From Alphaproteobacteria bacterium (GTDB lineage Bacteria; Pseudomonadota; Alphaproteobacteria; Rhodobacterales; Rhodobacteraceae): a stretch of 64,000 bases of DNA. This document shows positions 1 to 9,013 of the stretch, in pieces (the stretch's first letter is position 1; each line of letters opens with the position of its first letter). The stretch lies in NCBI GenBank assembly GCA_030433335.1, contig JAUILL010000015.1:21678-85677 (forward strand), in the 5' to 3' direction. The position numbers and the translations under genes are program-made. The notes under the pieces were generated by a model that ran no database searches, was not told the DNA's origin, and saw nothing but the letters and a program-made list of their open reading frames with translations.

Positions 1-1865
1 GGCTCTGCCACGATCGAGTAGATCATGTCGTAGGCCTTCTGGATGGCTTCACCGTTCGACGATGCGATCTTGATGATGCCGTCGTCGTTGATGTCGACCT
101 TCGCGCCCGAGGTTTCCACGATTTCGCGGATGACCTTGCCGCCCGAACCGATCACTTCACGGATCTTGTCGGTGGGGATCTGCATGGTTTCGATACGCGG
201 TGCGTGGACCGAGAATTCGCCAGCCGAAGTCAGCGCTTTGGACATCTCACCCAGAATGTGCATGCGGCCGTCTTTGGCCTGAGCCAGAGCCTGCTTCATG
301 ATCTCGGCGGTGATGCCTGCAACCTTGATGTCCATCTGCAGCGAGGTGATGCCGTTTTCGGTACCTGCTACTTTGAAGTCCATGTCGCCAAGGTGGTCTT
401 CGTCACCCAGAATGTCGGTCAGAACCGCAAAGCGGCCGTCGTCTTCTAGGATCAGACCCATTGCAACGCCAGCAACCGGAGCGGTCAGCGGAACGCCTGC
501 GTCCATCATCGACAGCGAGCCACCACAGACCGACGCCATCGAGGACGAGCCGTTCGATTCGGTGATCTCGGACACGACGCGGATGGTGTAGGGGAAGTCG
601 GTTGCCGCGGGCAGAACAGCCTGCAGCGCGCGCCATGCCAGTTTACCGTGGCCGATTTCGCGGCGACCGGGCGAACCAACGCGGCCTACTTCACCAACCG
701 AGTAGGGAGGGAAGTTGTAGTGCAGCAGGAAGTTCGAACGCGAGTTGCCGTGCAGGGCGTCGATGATCTGCTCGTCGTCGCCGGTGCCCAGAGTGGTCAC
801 AACCAGACCCTGAGTTTCGCCGCGGGTGAACAAAGCCGAACCGTGGGTACGGGGCAGGATGCCAACTTCGGACGAGATCGCGCGAACATCGGTGTTCGAA
901 CGGCCGTCGATACGTGCGCCGCCATTGATGACGTCGCCGCGCAGGATCGAGCTTTCCAGTTTCTTGAACGCCGAACCGAGGTTGCTGTCTGCCAGCTCTT
1001 CCTCGGTCAGGGTCGCTTTGACAGCGTCACGCGCCGCAGCAACGGCGTTCACACGCTCTTGCTTGTCCTTGATCGCGAAGGCTGCGCGCATCTGCTCTTC
1101 ACCAGCGGCTTTAACCTTGGCGTAGAGCTCGCTGTAATCGGGCGCGACGAAGTTGAAGGGCTCTTTCGCGCACTCTTCGGCCAAGCTGATGATCAGATCA
1201 ACAACAGGCTTGATTGCGTCGTGGCCGAATTGGACAGCACCCAGCATTTCTTCTTCGGTCAGCTCGTAAGCTTCCGACTCGACCATCATCACGGCGTCTT
1301 TGGTGCCGGCGATAACCAGGTCCAGACGTTGCTCGGGGTTCGAGCGCAGGTGATCCATATCCTCGACCGAGGGGTTCAGGACGTATTCGCCGTTCGAGAA
1401 GCCAACGCGTGCGCCAGCGATCGGACCCATGAAGGGAACGCCCGAAATGGTCAGAGCAGCCGAAGCAGCGATCATTGCAACGACGTCGGGGTCGTTAACC
1501 AGATCGTGGCTCAGCACGGTGCACATCACCAGAACTTCGTGCTTGAAGCCGCCGACGAACAGCGGGCGGATCGGACGGTCGATCAGACGAGCGGTCAGGG
1601 TCTCTTTTTCCGAGGGACGCGCTTCGCGCTTGAAGAAGCCACCGGGGATCTTACCGGCTGCGTAGTATTTTTCCTGATAGTGGACGGTCAGGGGGAAGAA
1701 GTCCTGACCCGGCTTTGCCTCTTTGGCAAAGGTCACGTTCGCCATAACCGAGGTCTCACCCAAGGTGGCGATCACGGTACCGTCTGCCTGGCGGGCAACC
1801 TTACCGGTTTCCAGAGTGAGGGTTTCATCGCCCCACTGCATAGATTTTTTGAATTCGTTGAACAT
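1..1865 (-). CDS. pnp: Polyribonucleotide nucleotidyltransferase (PNPase), 3' end outside window
   Basis: PNPase is the phosphorolytic 3'-5' exoribonuclease of the RNA degradosome. The reading frame begins [20 protein letters not shown] and runs about 621 codons to the window edge. The two RNase PH-like core halves are present. A KH domain with the IGSGGK RNA-binding loop is read at about 40-180 on the plus coordinates. Full PNPases are near 700 residues, so only the C-terminal S1 domain should lie outside. The start at 1865 follows a structured leader. In most proteobacteria pnp directly follows rpsO, but here rpsO lies about 12.6 kb upstream, beyond the urea genes. Identification is certain; only the missing C-terminus is unseen. 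Confidence 0.97.
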   Translation of the reverse strand, partial: MFNEFKKSMQWGDETLTLETGKVARQADGTVIATLGETSVMANVTFAKEAKPGQDFFPLTVHYQEKYYAAGKIPGGFFKREARPSEKETLTARLIDRPIRPLFVGGFKHEVLVMCTVLSHDLVNDPDVVAMIAASAALTISGVPFMGPIAGARVGFSNGEYVLNPSVEDMDHLRSNPEQRLDLVIAGTKDAVMMVESEAYELTEEEMLGAVQFGHDAIKPVVDLIISLAEECAKEPFNFVAPDYSELYAKVKAAGEEQMRAAFAIKDKQERVNAVAAARDAVKATLTEEELADSNLGSAFKKLESSILRGDVINGGARIDGRSNTDVRAISSEVGILPRTHGSALFTRGETQGLVVTTLGTGDDEQIIDALHGNSRSNFLLHYNFPPYSVGEVGRVGSPGRREIGHGKLAWRALQAVLPAATDFPYTIRVVSEITESNGSSSMASVCGGSLSMMDAGVPLTAPVAGVAMGLILEDDGRFAVLTDILGDEDHLGDMDFKVAGTENGITSLQMDIKVAGITAEIMKQALAQAKDGRMHILGEMSKALTSAGEFSVHAPRIETMQIPTDKIREVIGSGGKVIREIVETSGAKVDINDDGIIKIASSNGEAIQKAYDMIYSIVAE

Positions 1866-1880
1866 CAGCGTATCCTAGCT

Positions 1881-1937
1881 GGGAGCTCTTCCAAGCCCTC
1901 TTGGGGCTCCCGTTTGCATGGCGGCCCCATTGCCGCC
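1881..1937 (-). promoter_or_regulatory. Structured pnp leader: two hairpins before the start codon
   Basis: Seen in the sequence: GGGAGC (1881-1886) pairs with GCTCCC (1906-1911), with an inner CCAAG/CTTGG stem closing a CCCT loop. GGCGGC (1920-1925) pairs with GCCGCC (1932-1937). Both lie in the transcribed leader of pnp. In E. coli a double-stranded pnp leader is cut by RNase III and PNPase then represses its own mRNA. By analogy these stems could serve the same autoregulation, but that is inference. Confidence 0.5.
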
Positions 1938-2233
1938 GACCTCAATCATCATTCTCTTTCACGGTGCGGAGGTCTGCGCACCACGTCTCAGATTGGGCCG
2001 CCATACACGAAATTCCCTATTTGGGAAAGAGATCGTTTCAAATGGTCATGCTGAAGGTTGGGGTCGCGCAAACGGAGCGGAAAAGCCAGCAGAGCCGCTC
2101 TCTTGTTCTAAAGTCTCATGAGCGCCTGTGCATAAACCTGTGTAATAAATTGTCAGTTTGGGTGACATATCGGAAATAATATTGTATATAAAAAAGAGAG
2201 TTAACGAGTAGATATAATAAGAGTACCAATTTA
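1938..2233. other. AT-rich intergenic region between pnp and the orphan gene
   Basis: No gene is supported here. The part nearest pnp has ordinary composition and should hold the pnp promoter. From about 2110 to 2233 the sequence becomes strongly AT-rich, unlike the rest of the window, and leads directly into the unknown gene at 2234. Promoter-like AT stretches are present, but no -35/-10 pair is good enough to name. Confidence 0.5.
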
Positions 2234-2746
2234 ATGGCTCATTCAGCACTACATTTCGTGGCTGCAAATCCTATTGCACCCACACTCCCTCACGTGCCCG
2301 CTGTGGTCCGTGTTCCCTTTCTAAACGACGACATTCTGCCCGTAAAAGGCTACTTTGAAAGTGGCTGCTGCGAGAGGGCAGTTGTTGCGATCCGCAACTT
2401 GGAGAAATCCCCGGCCTGCCTGATTGAGACAATTCAGGAGTATATGTGGCTGGCGGCCTGCGAGTTTCTTGCAGAGTATGGTTCTCTCGAAGATACGCTA
2501 TGGGATCACATCGCGAAAGAAGCGCAAGTGTCGGGTAAGCGCTGGGGGCTCAGTGGTCCGACAGGCCCAAACAACATCATGTCTTTTGTCAGTCTGACCG
2601 AAGTTCAACTGATGTGCGCCACAGGTCCTGATGGTTCAGAGCGCATCATGATTTCGGTGACGGGCGATTGCGCATGGGATGCCGAGTTCGGCGTTGCGAT
2701 CCTCCTTGATCAAGAGGGTCGCCTCATCACGGCTGGAAACGCCTAG
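2234..2746 (+). CDS. Unknown protein, possible DUF6985-like C-terminus
   Basis: This 170-residue protein has no signal peptide or membrane segment. The centre carries an acidic/aromatic helix-like stretch (QEYMWLAACEFLAEYGSLED). The C-terminus ends in a CAWDAEFGVAILL...GRLITAG segment that recalls the W-[DE]-x-EHG strand pattern of DUF6985-type proteins, which are often found among immunity-like genes. That resemblance is from memory and weak. It stands alone between pnp and the urea transporter, preceded by an unusually AT-rich region and followed by a strong terminator, so it forms its own transcription unit. Its isolation suggests it was acquired separately. Function unknown. Confidence 0.7.
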   Translation: MAHSALHFVAANPIAPTLPHVPAVVRVPFLNDDILPVKGYFESGCCERAVVAIRNLEKSPACLIETIQEYMWLAACEFLAEYGSLEDTLWDHIAKEAQVSGKRWGLSGPTGPNNIMSFVSLTEVQLMCATGPDGSERIMISVTGDCAWDAEFGVAILLDQEGRLITAGNA

Positions 2747-2757
2747 GCTTAGAAGTA

Positions 2758-2787
2758 AAAAGCGCGCCGTTTCGGGCGCGCTTTTTC
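2758..2787. terminator. Bidirectional intrinsic terminator
   Basis: AAAAAGCGCGCC and GGCGCGCTTTTT form a perfect 12-bp stem around a GTTTCG loop, with T tracts on both strands. It sits between the converging unknown gene (ends 2746) and urtE (ends 2789), so it can stop both. Confidence 0.9.
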
Positions 2788-2788
2788 T

Positions 2789-3484
2789 TTATACGGAGAC
2801 CAGTTCCAGAACCTTGTCTCTTGTCGTGTCAGCCTTGGCTTTCGAGAGAATGACCTCTCCGCGCCGCAAAGCGACGAATTGATCCGCCAGATCCCACGCA
2901 AAATCAAAGTACTGCTCGACCAGAACGATGGCCATTTGCCCTTGGCCGCGCAGGTGTTTGATGACCTCGCCGATGTGCTGGATGATGTTGGGCTGAATGC
3001 CTTCGGTGGGTTCGTCCAGTAGCAAGAGCTTTGGCTTGGTGATCAAAGCGCGGGCGATGGCCAACTGTTGTTGTTGACCGCCAGACAAGTCACCGCCGCG
3101 TCGCGCGGTCATCTGTTTCAATACTGGAAACAATTCATAAATTTCGTCGGGAACGAAGTGCTCTTCTTTCGGAAGGCAGGCGAAACCGGTTTCCAGGTTT
3201 TCCTTTACGGTCAGCAGCGGAAAGATGTCGCGTCCTTGGGGGACGATGGCGATACCCTTCTGCGCCAAGGCATGCGCGGGTAGAACAGACAGGTCCTCAC
3301 CATCCAGCGAAACTGTACCGCCAGAGCGTGGGTGCGTGCCTGAGATCGCTTTGATCAAGCTGGTTTTGCCAACCCCGTTTGGCCCCATCACGCAGGTGAT
3401 CTCGCCGGTCAGAGCGTTCATCGAAATGCCGTTCAGGATTTTGCTGTGCCCATAATGCAGGGTTAAATCATTCACATAGAGCAT
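2789..3484 (-). CDS. urtE: Urea ABC transporter, ATP-binding subunit UrtE
   Basis: UrtE is one of the two cytoplasmic ATPases driving high-affinity urea import. The 231-residue protein has Walker A GPNGVGKT near residue 35, signature LSGGQQQQ, Walker B LLLLDEPTEG and an H-loop region; the length fits LivF-type subunits. It is the last gene of urtABCDE, 3 bases after urtD, and ends against a shared terminator. The assignment over a generic branched-chain amino acid ATPase rests on the UrtA-E order and the adjacent urease operon. Confidence 0.95.
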   Translation of the reverse strand: MLYVNDLTLHYGHSKILNGISMNALTGEITCVMGPNGVGKTSLIKAISGTHPRSGGTVSLDGEDLSVLPAHALAQKGIAIVPQGRDIFPLLTVKENLETGFACLPKEEHFVPDEIYELFPVLKQMTARRGGDLSGGQQQQLAIARALITKPKLLLLDEPTEGIQPNIIQHIGEVIKHLRGQGQMAIVLVEQYFDFAWDLADQFVALRRGEVILSKAKADTTRDKVLELVSV

Positions 3485-3487
3485 CGT

Positions 3488-4225
3488 TCAGCGTCCCAGA
3501 TATACGTCGATGACTTCTTGGTTCGAGGTCACATGGTCCAAGCTGCCCTCTGCCAGAACAGAGCCTTCGTGCAGCACGGTCACTTTGCAGTTCAGGCGGC
3601 GGATGAATTCCATGTCGTGCTCAACGACGACAACCGCGCGGGTTTTTGCAGCCTCAACCAGCAGGTTGGTGGTGTGCTCGCGCTCTGACGGGGTCATGCC
3701 CGCCGCAGGCTCATCGACCAGCAGCAACTGCGGGTCCTGCGCCAGCAGCATCCCGATCTCGAGCCATTGCTTCTGTCCGTGGCTGAGCTCGCCCGAAGGA
3801 CGCGAGAATTCGCTGAGCAAACCGATCTCGTCCGCCAACTGCTCCAGCCGCGCGTTGTCAGCGCCGGGGCGGTATTTCAGCACGTCCCACACAGAGCGGC
3901 CGCGTTTCAGAGCCATCATCAGGTTGTCGCGAACGCTTTGGTCCTCGAATACCGTGGGTTTCTGGAATTTGCGGCAGACCCCTTGTTGGGCGATCTTGGC
4001 CTCGGACATTCCGAGTAGAGAGATTGATCGATCGCCCCAGATGACGCGGCCCTCGTCGGGCTTGGTCTTGCCGGTGATGATGTCCATGAACGTGGTTTTG
4101 CCCGCGCCGTTGGGACCGATCACGGCCCGCAGCTCGGCCTTGCCAATCTGGAAGGACAGGTTGTTGATCGCCTTGAACCCGTCAAAACTGACCGAGACGC
4201 CGGAGACTTCGAGAAGGGTGCTCAT
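3488..4225 (-). CDS. urtD: Urea ABC transporter, ATP-binding subunit UrtD
   Basis: This is the second ATPase of the urea importer, LivG-like, 245 residues. Visible motifs are Walker A GPNGAGKT near residue 37, signature LSHGQKQ and Walker B LLLVDEPAAGM. LSHGQKQ with a His instead of the usual Gly is characteristic of UrtD proteins. The start codon overlaps the end of urtC by 4 bases, indicating translational coupling. It would pair with UrtE under the UrtB/UrtC membrane channel. Confidence 0.95.
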   Translation of the reverse strand: MSTLLEVSGVSVSFDGFKAINNLSFQIGKAELRAVIGPNGAGKTTFMDIITGKTKPDEGRVIWGDRSISLLGMSEAKIAQQGVCRKFQKPTVFEDQSVRDNLMMALKRGRSVWDVLKYRPGADNARLEQLADEIGLLSEFSRPSGELSHGQKQWLEIGMLLAQDPQLLLVDEPAAGMTPSEREHTTNLLVEAAKTRAVVVVEHDMEFIRRLNCKVTVLHEGSVLAEGSLDHVTSNQEVIDVYLGR

Positions 4226-5391
4226 TTCTGCACCTCCTTGCGTTTCAGCAGGTCAAACAGACCGCCGATGCCTTTGGGGGCGTACAGCGTGACCAGCACA
4301 AAGCTGATCCCCAGCAGCACCTGCCACCAGTCCACCCAAGAAATGGTGTAGAACCCAAGCGGGATGTCGGGGGCCTGACCACCGGTAAACCAAGTGGACA
4401 AGAGGCTGACAAACGCCGCACCGATCACCGCGCCATACAAACGCCCACGGCCACCGATCGCGACCCAAACGGCCAAGTAGATCGAGGCAATGGGCATAAT
4501 CTCGGCGGGGTTAATGATGCCAGCTTGGGGGTAGTAGAGGGCACCTGCCACAGCGGCCACAATCGCGGTCACAGTGAACAGGAACAGCTTGTAGTGCTCG
4601 ACCTCATAGCCAAGGAACCGAACGCGCTGTTCGTTGTCACGGATGCCTTTGACGACCATGCCGAACTTGCCCGACAGCATCATGGTAAAGAACACATAAC
4701 CAAACCCGAGCGCCGCCGCAGAGGCCCAGAGGAACCACATCGAAATCTCGGACTGAGGCGCAGTGACATGGGGCAGGTTCTGCAGGCCGGACAGACCGTT
4801 GTTGCCGCGCAACCCGCTGTCGTTCTGGAACAGATACAGCGCCAGCGCCAACGTCATCGCTTGGGTCAGAATCGACAGGTACACGCCGGTGACGCGGCTG
4901 CGGAAGGCCAGCCAACCAAAGACCAGCGCCAGAATGCCGGGGACGGCGACGACGAGGATCAGCTGCAGGGTCAGGCTGTGCGCAAAACTCCAGATCAGCG
5001 GGAAGTCAGAGCTGCCGACCACGCCGAAAATCTGGGTGGCGATGGCGTCGCTGATCTCGGTCTCTGTCGGCGGGATGGTCTGGTTTTCAAGGCTGCGCAG
5101 AACGACCTCTTTGGTGCGTTCGTACATCAGCCACATGCCGATCATGTAGCCGCCAAGGCCGAAGAAGGCGAAGTGCCCAAGGCTCAGGATGCCCGCATAA
5201 CCCCAGATCACGTCCATCGCTATGGCGACGAGGCATAGGCACAGGGTCTTACCCAGGGTCTTCACGAAGCTGGTCGAGACGAGGCCGGAGCCATAGGCCT
5301 CGGAGAACACGGTGATCGCCAGAGTGAACAGTGCCAAGAGGGCCAGAAAGACCAGCATGGTCGGGTGGTTTTTGAGGAAAGACTTACCCAT
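4222..5391 (-). CDS. urtC: Urea ABC transporter, permease subunit UrtC
   Basis: UrtC is a LivM-type inner-membrane permease for urea. It has about ten hydrophobic segments and the family stretch GYAGILSLGHFAFFGLGGYM near residue 50; 389 residues from the chosen start. I place the start at the ATG at 5391 (MGKSFLKNH) because a GGAG lies nine bases before it. An upstream ATG at 5427 would overlap urtB by over 30 bases. It follows urtB by 4 bases and overlaps urtD. A loop around residues 85-120 between the first segments is longer than in LivM proteins, as is usual for UrtC. Confidence 0.94.
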   Translation of the reverse strand: MGKSFLKNHPTMLVFLALLALFTLAITVFSEAYGSGLVSTSFVKTLGKTLCLCLVAIAMDVIWGYAGILSLGHFAFFGLGGYMIGMWLMYERTKEVVLRSLENQTIPPTETEISDAIATQIFGVVGSSDFPLIWSFAHSLTLQLILVVAVPGILALVFGWLAFRSRVTGVYLSILTQAMTLALALYLFQNDSGLRGNNGLSGLQNLPHVTAPQSEISMWFLWASAAALGFGYVFFTMMLSGKFGMVVKGIRDNEQRVRFLGYEVEHYKLFLFTVTAIVAAVAGALYYPQAGIINPAEIMPIASIYLAVWVAIGGRGRLYGAVIGAAFVSLLSTWFTGGQAPDIPLGFYTISWVDWWQVLLGISFVLVTLYAPKGIGGLFDLLKRKEVQK

Positions 5392-5395
5392 CGGA

Positions 5396-7336
5396 TCAAT
5401 CTCCTGCGGCGCGGCCCTTGAGGGCAACGATGCCTCGGGGGCGGAACTGGATGAAGATGATGATAAAGATGATCATGAAGGTCTGAGCCGCCAGTGTGTT
5501 GGACGGGTTCAGCCATTCGATCCCCTTTTGCAGCGTGCCGATCATGGCAGCACCGGCAAGGGTGCCCCAGATGTTGCCGACGCCGCCGACCACAACGGTC
5601 ATGAAGCTTTGGACGATGTAGTCGTTACCAAGCTCGGACGTGACCTTAGCGAACAGGCCAATTGCGACGCCAGCGATGCCCGCGATGCCGGAACCAAGGC
5701 CGAAGGTCAGCATGTTCACCTTATCAGGGTTAATGCCCATAGAGGACGCCATGCGCGGGTTCTGCGTGACGGCGCGGGTCTCCAGACCCAAACGGGTCTT
5801 CTTCATGATGAAGAGGAAGAGGAACAGGAAGCAAAGGGCCAGCACGAAGATCGCGATACGGATGTAGCTGATGGAAACCACGTCGTTCAGGACCCACGCG
5901 CCATCCAGCCAACCGGGGGCGGTCAGGGGGCGGGCCTGTGTGCCAAAGATGTTCTTGGCCAGCTGCTGCAGCGCGATCGAGATGCCGAAGGTCGCGAGCA
6001 GGGTTTCAAGCGGGCGGTGATAGAGCTTGCGGATGACCAGACGCTCCATCGCGACACCTGCGGCAAAGGTGATGATGAAAGCCAGCGGCAGCGCCACGAC
6101 CAGCGATAAGGTGTGGTTCGGGATGACTTGCTGAACCACATAGCCCGTGTAGGCACCCATCATGATGAACTCGCCGTGGGCCATGTTGATTACGCCCATC
6201 ACGCCAAAGGTGATGGCCAGACCGATCGCCGCAAGGAAGTAGATCGACGCCAGCGACAGGGCATCAAGGCCAAGGTCCGCAGCTTGGTTCAGGCCGACGT
6301 TCAGGTCGATGGCCTTGAGCGCGGATTGTGCGGCCTTGGTCACATCGCCGTTGGGTTCGTTGTAGGCGTCGTAGATGACGTGGGTCCGCAATTTTTCGTC
6401 CACCTCTTCGGCGGAAACAAAGGGCGGCACGGTGTCCGCGGCCGCCAGTGCGCGATAGGCTTCATCACGCGCTTCGGGGGTGTCGAGGTCTGCGACCGGA
6501 ACGCCGCCGACCTGACCGTCAACGATGTTCGCAGCCAGAATGTCTTTGATCGCGGCGGGGGTCAGGCGTTTGGTCGCGAACCCTGCTTCGACCAGCGCGG
6601 CATAAGCCTCGTCGCGGGTGATGTCTTCGCCAAGGCGCATGATTTTGGCAACATTCTCGCCTGCGGGGATCACGTCGGTGACTTTGCGGGTGGTCGCCAG
6701 CAAGGGGTTCAGCGCCGCACGTACTTCGAGATTCAAATCACCGGAGACGCCGTTGATGGCCTCGACACGCTGTTCGGGTGTTTCGGCAAAGGCGATCGAC
6801 AGCAGTTTGACCAGACGCTCTTTGCGGGCGCGGATCGCGCGGTTCTCTTCACCTTCGATCGAGGCTTGCAGCGGTGCCAGATGCTCTGCTTCGGGGCGGC
6901 GTGCAATCGACTCGAGCGCGTCCAGACGGCGCGCTTCGTTCGGGTCAGAGAGTTGGAACTGGACCAGCGCGCTCGAAATCAAGCGGCGCACGCCCGCGTT
7001 GGGCTTCAGTTGGTCGGCAGCGGATTTTTCCGTCTCGATCTCTTCGCCGGTGTCCACATCGGTCAAAGTCAGCGCTTGGCCCTGCGCTTTGCCGATAAAG
7101 AACAGGCCGTCTTCAGCGCGCTGCCAGAGGTTCTTGGCTTCCCATGCCTGCATCATGCGCTGGGCTTGATCCAGTCCACTGGAAGCAATGTCGTCGATCG
7201 CCGGAGAGATGGTTTTGCGAGAGGGTTTTTCGATCAGGGCGCGGTGCTCTTGCAGGATATCTTGCAAAGGCCCCTCGGCATGACCGACCGAGGCCCAAGC
7301 CAGCACGGCAAGGCACGCAAATAACAGTCGTTTCAT
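5396..7336 (-). CDS. urtB: Urea ABC transporter, permease subunit UrtB with long N-terminal domain
   Basis: UrtB is the LivH-type permease partner of UrtC. At 646 residues it is about twice a LivH protein. An N-terminal signal-like helix (MKRLLFACLAVLAWASVGHA) is followed by about 320 residues rich in helices and Ala/Glu, likely periplasmic, with HEAT-like spacing. The membrane domain comes after that (LASIYFLAAIGLAITFGVMG onward, with NMAHGEFIMMGAYTGYV). The extended N-terminus is known for many UrtB proteins and its role is not established. It sits 78 bases after urtA, separated by a hairpin that may set subunit ratios. Confidence 0.94.
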   Translation of the reverse strand: MKRLLFACLAVLAWASVGHAEGPLQDILQEHRALIEKPSRKTISPAIDDIASSGLDQAQRMMQAWEAKNLWQRAEDGLFFIGKAQGQALTLTDVDTGEEIETEKSAADQLKPNAGVRRLISSALVQFQLSDPNEARRLDALESIARRPEAEHLAPLQASIEGEENRAIRARKERLVKLLSIAFAETPEQRVEAINGVSGDLNLEVRAALNPLLATTRKVTDVIPAGENVAKIMRLGEDITRDEAYAALVEAGFATKRLTPAAIKDILAANIVDGQVGGVPVADLDTPEARDEAYRALAAADTVPPFVSAEEVDEKLRTHVIYDAYNEPNGDVTKAAQSALKAIDLNVGLNQAADLGLDALSLASIYFLAAIGLAITFGVMGVINMAHGEFIMMGAYTGYVVQQVIPNHTLSLVVALPLAFIITFAAGVAMERLVIRKLYHRPLETLLATFGISIALQQLAKNIFGTQARPLTAPGWLDGAWVLNDVVSISYIRIAIFVLALCFLFLFLFIMKKTRLGLETRAVTQNPRMASSMGINPDKVNMLTFGLGSGIAGIAGVAIGLFAKVTSELGNDYIVQSFMTVVVGGVGNIWGTLAGAAMIGTLQKGIEWLNPSNTLAAQTFMIIFIIIFIQFRPRGIVALKGRAAGD

Positions 7337-7374
7337 GGAAAAAGCCGCCGGTATTTGAGGAGGGCGTAAGAAGT

Positions 7375-7399
7375 CAGAGGGGGCGCGTGGCCCCCTCTG
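7375..7399 (-). promoter_or_regulatory. Intercistronic hairpin between urtA and urtB
   Basis: CAGAGGGGGC and GCCCCCTCTG form a perfect 10-bp stem around a 5-base loop, just after the urtA stop codon. No T run follows on the minus strand, so it is more likely an mRNA-stabilising or partial attenuation structure than a full terminator. Such stems commonly keep the binding-protein message more abundant than the permease message. Confidence 0.7.
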
Positions 7400-7414
7400 G
7401 ATGGTTCGATGCGA

Positions 7415-8710
7415 TTAGTAGTTCGATTCGATCTGAACGCAGGTCTGGGTTTCGGTGTTGTACATACCGCACTCCAGATCTTTCCAATCCGATTCCAGAA
7501 CCGCCGAAGAGGGCAGGAAGTCGGTCCATGCGTCGCCAGGAACCGGCTCGGTCTGGCTGATGATGTCAAACTGGCCGTCTGCGCGGATTTCGCCGATCAG
7601 AACGGGCTTCGACAGGTGGTGGTTGGTGCCCATGACCGCGGTGCCGCCGGTCAGGTTCGGGAACTCTTGGCCCCACATTGCTTCGCGAACTGCGTCAACG
7701 TCGGTGGTGCCAGCGTCGCTCACAGCGTTCACCCACATGTTGAAGCCGATGTAGTGTGCTTCCATGGGGTCGTTGGTGACGCGGGCTTCGTCGCCGATGA
7801 AGGCGTGCCACTGCTTGATGAACTCTGCGTTGGCTTCGGTGTCAGCCGACATGAAGTAGTTCCATGCTGCCAGGTGACCAACAAGGTTCGAAGTGTCGAG
7901 GCCCGACAGTTCTTCTTCACCAACCGAGAACGCAACGACGGGGATGTCGTCAGCCGAAACGCCAGCGGCAGCCAGTTCTTTGTAGAAGCCGATGTTCGCG
8001 TCGCCGTTGATGGTCGAGATCACGCCAACCTGCTTGCCGTCTGCACCCAGTGCAACGACGTCAGCAACAATCTTGGACCAGTCCGAGTGACCGAAGGGGG
8101 TGTAGTTGACGAAGATGTCTTCGGCAGCGATGCCCTTACCTTCGAGGTAGGACTCGAGGATGTTGTTGGTGGTGCGGGGGTAGACGTAGTCGGTACCCAG
8201 CAGAGCGAACTTCTCGACACCCAGTTCGTCGAGGAAGTAGTCAACCGCAGGGATCGCCTGCTGGTTCGGAGCCGCACCGGTGTAGAATACGTTCTTGGAC
8301 GACTCTTCGCCTTCGTACTGAACGGGGTAGAATAGCAGGCCATTCAGCTCTTCGATGACGGGCAGAACCGATTTACGCGAAACCGAGGTCCAGTTGCCGA
8401 AGATCACGTCGACGTTGTGGACGGTCAGCAGCTCGCGTGCTTTTTCAGCGAACAGGGGCCAGTCGGACGCAGGGTCAACGACAACCGCTTCAAGATCACA
8501 ACCCAGAACGCCGCCTTTTTCATTTTGTGCAGCCACCAGCATTTCCATGGTGTCTTTCAGAGTGGTCTCCGAGATGGCCATGGTGCCCGACAGCGAGTGC
8601 AGAACGCCAACCTTGATCGGGCCGTCCTTGGGGCAGTCTGCCGCCAGAGCGGGCGAAGCAATGGTGCTGGCCAGCAGTACAGTACGCAGGGCGGTTTTGA
8701 TGTTCATCAT
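7415..8710 (-). CDS. urtA: Urea ABC transporter, substrate-binding protein UrtA
   Basis: UrtA is the periplasmic urea receptor of the transporter. The start at 8710 (MMNIKTALRT) has a GGAG-containing ribosome site just upstream; 431 residues. A Sec signal peptide ends at ASPALAADC, followed by the type I periplasmic-binding fold opening IKVGVLHSLSGTMAISET, characteristic of UrtA rather than LivK. FYPVQYEGEE and GTDYVYPRTTN are further UrtA-like stretches. It is the first gene of urtABCDE and is transcribed away from the urease genes. Nitrogen control is expected for the family, but no clear NtrC or sigma-54 site was found. Confidence 0.96.
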   Translation of the reverse strand: MMNIKTALRTVLLASTIASPALAADCPKDGPIKVGVLHSLSGTMAISETTLKDTMEMLVAAQNEKGGVLGCDLEAVVVDPASDWPLFAEKARELLTVHNVDVIFGNWTSVSRKSVLPVIEELNGLLFYPVQYEGEESSKNVFYTGAAPNQQAIPAVDYFLDELGVEKFALLGTDYVYPRTTNNILESYLEGKGIAAEDIFVNYTPFGHSDWSKIVADVVALGADGKQVGVISTINGDANIGFYKELAAAGVSADDIPVVAFSVGEEELSGLDTSNLVGHLAAWNYFMSADTEANAEFIKQWHAFIGDEARVTNDPMEAHYIGFNMWVNAVSDAGTTDVDAVREAMWGQEFPNLTGGTAVMGTNHHLSKPVLIGEIRADGQFDIISQTEPVPGDAWTDFLPSSAVLESDWKDLECGMYNTETQTCVQIESNY

Positions 8711-9013
8711 ACCTTTTCTCCAGCAGAGCACGGCTGACGGCCTTGTTTGATGTGGCCGGTTCCCTTAGCGATGCCCTGCAACTTGAGTTGCACTAAGTGT
8801 GGCGGTTGTTTGATTGCAGTCGTTCGGCCGCCACACACCCGTGTGAGAAGTCTCACCTGTTGGTGTCGGAATTGGTTGCCGCTTGGTCGCTTGATTGAAA
8901 GTGCTGGTTCCCAACTTCGTGAAGTCATGTGGCGATTTGATCATTTGGTGGGCGATTGTGTGGCCTAGTGATTAATTTTTAATCTGAATGAATGAGCGCC
9001 TTGCTGTTTTGAC
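8711..9013. promoter_or_regulatory. Divergent urtA/ureD intergenic region with three inverted repeats
   Basis: This gap must hold the promoters for both the urea transporter and urease operons. Three inverted repeats are visible: GCAACT-TG-AGTTGC (8778-8791); GTGTGGCGG (8797-8805) with CCGCCACAC (8828-8836), a perfect 9-bp arm pair over 22 bases; and GTGAGA-AG-TCTCAC (8843-8856). They could be operators for a dimeric regulator or RNA stems in the urtA leader. No convincing sigma-54 or NtrC box was found. Confidence 0.6.

Noticed and set aside
648..2054. Plus-strand open frame opposite pnp
   Set aside because: It lies against a clear PNPase frame and runs into its leader.
4525..5238. Plus-strand open frame opposite urtC
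   Set aside because: Rich in Gln/His/Glu without any motif; a shadow of the permease.
8711..9013. Sigma-54 / NtrC promoter for urea genes
   Set aside because: Expected for nitrogen control, but no GG-N10-GC pair with good flanks or TGCACC-N5-GGTGCA site was found.
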